Shown here one piece after another: positions 61,190 through 64,000 of a stretch of DNA of 64,000 nucleotides. Origin of the DNA: Tritonibacter scottomollicae (GTDB lineage: Bacteria > Pseudomonadota > Alphaproteobacteria > Rhodobacterales > Rhodobacteraceae). Position numbers and translations under genes: made by a program. The notes under the pieces are model-generated. The model was not told where the DNA came from and searched no databases. It saw only the letters and a list, made by a program, of their open reading frames with translations. The stretch is from positions 186,001 through 250,000 of the forward strand of contig NZ_PVUF01000001.1 of the NCBI RefSeq assembly GCF_003003215.1, in the 5' to 3' direction. Every line of letters starts with the position of its first letter. The first letter of the stretch is position 1.

Positions 61190-62998
61190 ATGACAGCAGC
61201 ATATGAATATGAAACCCACGATTATGACGTGGTGGTTGTCGGTGCTGGTGGCGCAGGTCTGCGCGCCACGCTCGGCATGGCAGAACAAGGCCTGCGTACG
61301 GCCTGTGTGACCAAGGTGTTCCCGACCCGCTCGCACACGGTTGCGGCGCAGGGTGGTATCGCGGCGTCGCTGGGCAATATGGGCCCGGACAGCTGGCAGT
61401 GGCACATGTATGACACCGTCAAAGGCTCCGACTGGCTCGGTGATACCGACGCGATGGAATACCTCGCGCGCGAGGCCCCCAAGGCGGTCTACGAGCTGGA
61501 GCACTACGGCGTGCCGTTCTCGCGGACCGAAGAGGGTAAGATCTATCAGCGCCCCTTTGGCGGCCACACCACCGAGTTTGGCGACGGCCCGCCGGTGCAG
61601 CGCACCTGTGCCGCGGCTGACCGGACCGGCCACGCGATCCTGCATACGCTCTACGGTCAGAGCCTGAAGAACAACGCCGAATTCTACGTCGAGTATTTCG
61701 CCATCGACCTGATCATGTCCGACGATGGACAGTGTCAGGGTGTGGTGTGCTGGAAGCTTGATGACGGCACCATGCATGTGTTCAACGCCAAGATGGTGGT
61801 GCTGGCGACCGGCGGTTATGGCCGCGCCTATTTCTCCGCGACCTCCGCCCATACCTGCACCGGCGACGGTGGCGGCATGGTGGCGCGCGCAGGCCTGCCG
61901 CTGCAGGACATGGAATTCGTGCAGTTTCACCCCACCGGCATCTACGGTTCCGGCTGTCTGATTACCGAGGGCGCACGCGGCGAAGGCGGTTACCTGACCA
62001 ACTCCGAAGGCGAGCGGTTCATGGAGCGCTATGCGCCCAACTACAAGGACCTCGCACCGCGCGACTATGTCTCGCGCTCGATGACCATGGAAATCCGCGA
62101 AGGCCGCGGTGTGGGCGCAGACGGCGATCACATCCACCTGAACCTCAGCCACCTGCCCGCCGAGGCACTGGCAGAGCGTTTGCCGGGGATTTCCGAGTCT
62201 GCAAAGATCTTTGCGGGCGTGGACGTCAATAAGGAGCCGATCCCGGTTCTGCCCACCGTGCACTACAACATGGGCGGCATTCCCACCAACTACTGGGGCG
62301 AAGTGCTGAACCCGACCGAAGACAACCCGACCGGCGTTGTTCCGGGCCTGATGGCCGTGGGCGAGGCGGGCTGTGCCTCTGTGCATGGTGCCAACCGTCT
62401 GGGCTCCAACTCGCTGATCGACCTGGTGGTCTTTGGCCGCGCGTCGGCTATTCGTGCGGGCAAGGTGGTGGACCCTGAGGCGCCGAACCCGGTGCTCAAC
62501 CAGGCCTCCATCGACAAGGCGTTTGATCGCTTTGATGGTTTGCGCAACGCCAAGGGCGGCACGCCGACGGCGGAGCTGCGTCTGGAAATGCAGCGCACCA
62601 TGCAGGCGGATGCCGCGGTGTTCCGCACCGACAAGACCTTGAAGGAAGGCGTCGAGAAAATGGGCGCGATTGCGGCCAAGCTCGACGATCTCCATGTCAC
62701 CGATACCTCGCTGGTGTGGAACTCCGACCTGATGGAGACGCTGGAGCTGACCAACCTGATGCCCAATGCGCTGGCGACCATCGTCGGGGCCGAGGCCCGC
62801 AAGGAAAGCCGCGGCGCGCATGCGCATGAGGATTACTCCACTCGCGATGACGAGAACTGGCGCGTGCACACCGTGGCCCGTGTCGAGGGCAACGAGACCA
62901 CGCTCAGCTTCCGTCCGGTCATCACCGATCCGCTGACCAGCGAAGGCGAGGGCGGTATCAGCCTGGAGACCATCGCGCCCAAGGCCCGGACCTTCTAA
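61190..62998 (+). CDS. sdhA: Succinate dehydrogenase flavoprotein subunit
   Basis: This 602-residue subunit oxidises succinate to fumarate. The FAD loop is [16 protein letters not shown] (about 14-29), the covalent-flavin histidine lies in [14 protein letters not shown], and [12 protein letters not shown] and ARGEGGYL (substrate region) are present. The length is normal. sdhB is the expected next gene but is not the immediate neighbour; a sulfotransferase gene starts directly after the stop. Confidence 0.98.
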   Translation: MTAAYEYETHDYDVVVVGAGGAGLRATLGMAEQGLRTACVTKVFPTRSHTVAAQGGIAASLGNMGPDSWQWHMYDTVKGSDWLGDTDAMEYLAREAPKAVYELEHYGVPFSRTEEGKIYQRPFGGHTTEFGDGPPVQRTCAAADRTGHAILHTLYGQSLKNNAEFYVEYFAIDLIMSDDGQCQGVVCWKLDDGTMHVFNAKMVVLATGGYGRAYFSATSAHTCTGDGGGMVARAGLPLQDMEFVQFHPTGIYGSGCLITEGARGEGGYLTNSEGERFMERYAPNYKDLAPRDYVSRSMTMEIREGRGVGADGDHIHLNLSHLPAEALAERLPGISESAKIFAGVDVNKEPIPVLPTVHYNMGGIPTNYWGEVLNPTEDNPTGVVPGLMAVGEAGCASVHGANRLGSNSLIDLVVFGRASAIRAGKVVDPEAPNPVLNQASIDKAFDRFDGLRNAKGGTPTAELRLEMQRTMQADAAVFRTDKTLKEGVEKMGAIAAKLDDLHVTDTSLVWNSDLMETLELTNLMPNALATIVGAEARKESRGAHAHEDYSTRDDENWRVHTVARVEGNETTLSFRPVITDPLTSEGEGGISLETIAPKARTF

Positions 62999-63850
62999 AT
63001 GAGCTCTGCGCCTCCCCGGATCTTATGCGTCGGCACGCATCACAAGACGGGCACCGTCTGGATGCGGCGTGTCTGGCGTTTGATCGGGGAGGCGCTCGAT
63101 ATTCCTTTTGTGCCGGTGCATAACCCGGCGAAATGGGACAAAATTCCCGCAACCGGTCGGGTCATTGTGGTGAACTGGGCCAGTGCCTTTGCGCCGGACT
63201 TGTTCGAGCAGCCGGATGCACGGTTCTTGCATATCATTCGCGACCCGCGTGATGTTCTGCTGTCTGGTGCGCGCTATCATGAGAACAGCCCCGGTCGGCA
63301 GGAACGGTTTCTGCATGGCCCCCGCGACGATCTGGGCGGCAAGAGCTATCAGCAGCACCTGCAGGCCTTGCCCACGCAGGAGTCAAAGCTGGATTTCGAG
63401 ATGCAGAACATGCATCTGCAGGTCGTGAAAGAAATGCTGGCCTGGCCCTATGGGCATGCCCGCGCCATGGACCTGCGCTACGAGGATCTGATCGAGGACC
63501 ACGACTGCGCGCTGTTCATCGGCGTGCTGCGGTTCTTCGGCTTCGATCAGGCCGAGATCGAGGTGGCCCGGCAGATCTACTACGACAATTCGCTCTTTGG
63601 TGGCCTGTCCCCCGACGGCGGCACCGGGCGTACGGCAACGCATGTGTCCTCGGGCAAGGCGGAGCAATGGCCTGCGAAACTGCCGCGACACACCGCGGAG
63701 CGCTATCTGGAGCGTCACGGCGATGACCTCATCGCGCTGGGATATGAACGCGACACCTCCTGGTTGGCGCGCATTGCGCCTGCGGAGCAGACCACCAGCG
63801 ATGATGGCGACGGCCTGACAGCACCACAGCAAAGCGAGAATGTCGCATGA
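62999..63850 (+). CDS. Sulfotransferase domain protein directly after sdhA
   Basis: This 283-residue protein has PAPS-binding motifs: the 5'-phosphosulfate loop GTHHKTGTVW (12-21, replacing the common PKSGTTW) and the 3'-phosphate region FLHIIRDPRDVLLSGARY with R81 and S89. A distant sulfotransferase fold is clear, but substrate (glycan, lipid or small molecule) is not. It begins at the base after the sdhA stop and has no own promoter visible, so it is expressed with the sdh genes. Its stop overlaps the next frame in ATGA. It has no known role in succinate oxidation. Confidence 0.88.
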   Translation: MSSAPPRILCVGTHHKTGTVWMRRVWRLIGEALDIPFVPVHNPAKWDKIPATGRVIVVNWASAFAPDLFEQPDARFLHIIRDPRDVLLSGARYHENSPGRQERFLHGPRDDLGGKSYQQHLQALPTQESKLDFEMQNMHLQVVKEMLAWPYGHARAMDLRYEDLIEDHDCALFIGVLRFFGFDQAEIEVARQIYYDNSLFGGLSPDGGTGRTATHVSSGKAEQWPAKLPRHTAERYLERHGDDLIALGYERDTSWLARIAPAEQTTSDDGDGLTAPQQSENVA

Positions 63851-63943
63851 GCGTTGCTGTTGCACTGATCTCTGCGCCGCGCCGATGTGGCCCTGCCGCG
63901 TTTCATCAGCCTGCCGGATTTCGACAGGGAGGCCTTGATGTGA
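63847..63943 (+). other. Possible frameshifted small ORF after the sulfotransferase
   Basis: An ATG overlapping the sulfotransferase stop opens MSVAVALISAPRR, while another frame just after it reads ADVALPRFISLPDFDREALM and stops. A one-base loss near 63875-63882 would join them into a protein of about 32 residues. It may be a degraded gene or chance; the window ends 57 bases later without reaching sdhB. Confidence 0.3.
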
Positions 63944-64000
63944 CCTCCCGTCCCAAACCTATGCGCAAGTCTTGCGCCAGAAATGACGCCCGGAGCATTC

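Noticed and set aside
61115-62869. 584-codon minus-strand frame opposite sdhA
   Set aside because: Antisense shadow of sdhA; starts and ends within known genes and lacks any motif.

Overview
The window looks like a chromosomal segment of a Roseobacter-group alphaproteobacterium (Rhodobacteraceae). Supporting signs are the high G+C, a 44-residue aa3-type cytochrome oxidase subunit IV, an argH-lipoprotein-lysA-TIGR02302 block, an mdh/suc/lpd and sdh citric-acid-cycle neighbourhood, ethylmalonyl-CoA pathway genes, and intergenic repeats of a kind I associate with this family. The genus (Phaeobacter, Ruegeria or Leisingera type) is a guess. I saw no rRNA or tRNA gene, CRISPR array, insertion sequence or phage gene.

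Layout. 1-8.3 kb: the end of an RND efflux pump, a Nudix hydrolase, a DsbD-type periplasmic protein, YqgE, TsaC/Sua5, a DmdC-like acyl-CoA dehydrogenase with an MBL hydrolase, DUF6173, oxidase subunit IV and a lipoprotein. 8.3-14.3 kb: AzlCD, then a molybdenum-cofactor/formate dehydrogenase maturation run (fdhD, a YcxB-like membrane gene, mobA, mobB, an unknown gene, moeA). 14.3-30.6 kb: GNAT, a membrane protein, greA, a frameshifted VOC gene facing soxR, ETF-ubiquinone oxidoreductase, a TPR protein with ispE, a polyprenyl diphosphate synthase, DUF2007 with a TrmN6-like methyltransferase, a YdcH-like protein, an EamA exporter with a LysR regulator, phbB/phaA and an EAL protein. 30.7-42 kb: TlpA, argH, two small lipoproteins, lysA, TIGR02302, a zinc-ribbon protein, ftsE-ftsX-plsC, a PPOX protein and an EthD protein.

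42-55.6 kb is read on the minus strand and holds mdh and then sucC-orf92-[sucD remnant]-GT25-sucD-orf304-sucA-sucB-MAPEG-L,D-transpeptidase-lpd. 55.9-60.2 kb holds a small periplasmic protein, an Mcl2-like CoA ester lyase, NnrU, DUF1737, mesaconyl-CoA hydratase and DUF1194. 60.4 kb to the end holds sdhC-sdhD-sdhA followed directly by a sulfotransferase. sdhB is not reached.

How it fits together: most of the citric-acid cycle from 2-oxoglutarate to oxaloacetate is here, together with acetoacetyl-CoA formation (phaA/phbB), two ethylmalonyl-CoA pathway steps and the ETF route to quinone. This suits growth on acetate, fatty acids or sulfur-methylated organics. The most striking signals are two. 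First, a pair of perfect TGTGATCACA palindromes, 21 bp apart, lies about 115-145 bp upstream of both sucC and sdhC, which points to one shared regulator. Second, apparently unrelated cell-surface-type genes (glycosyltransferase 25, a secreted protein, a sulfotransferase) are embedded and translationally coupled inside the TCA operons, with a duplicated fragment of sucD marking one of the insertions.
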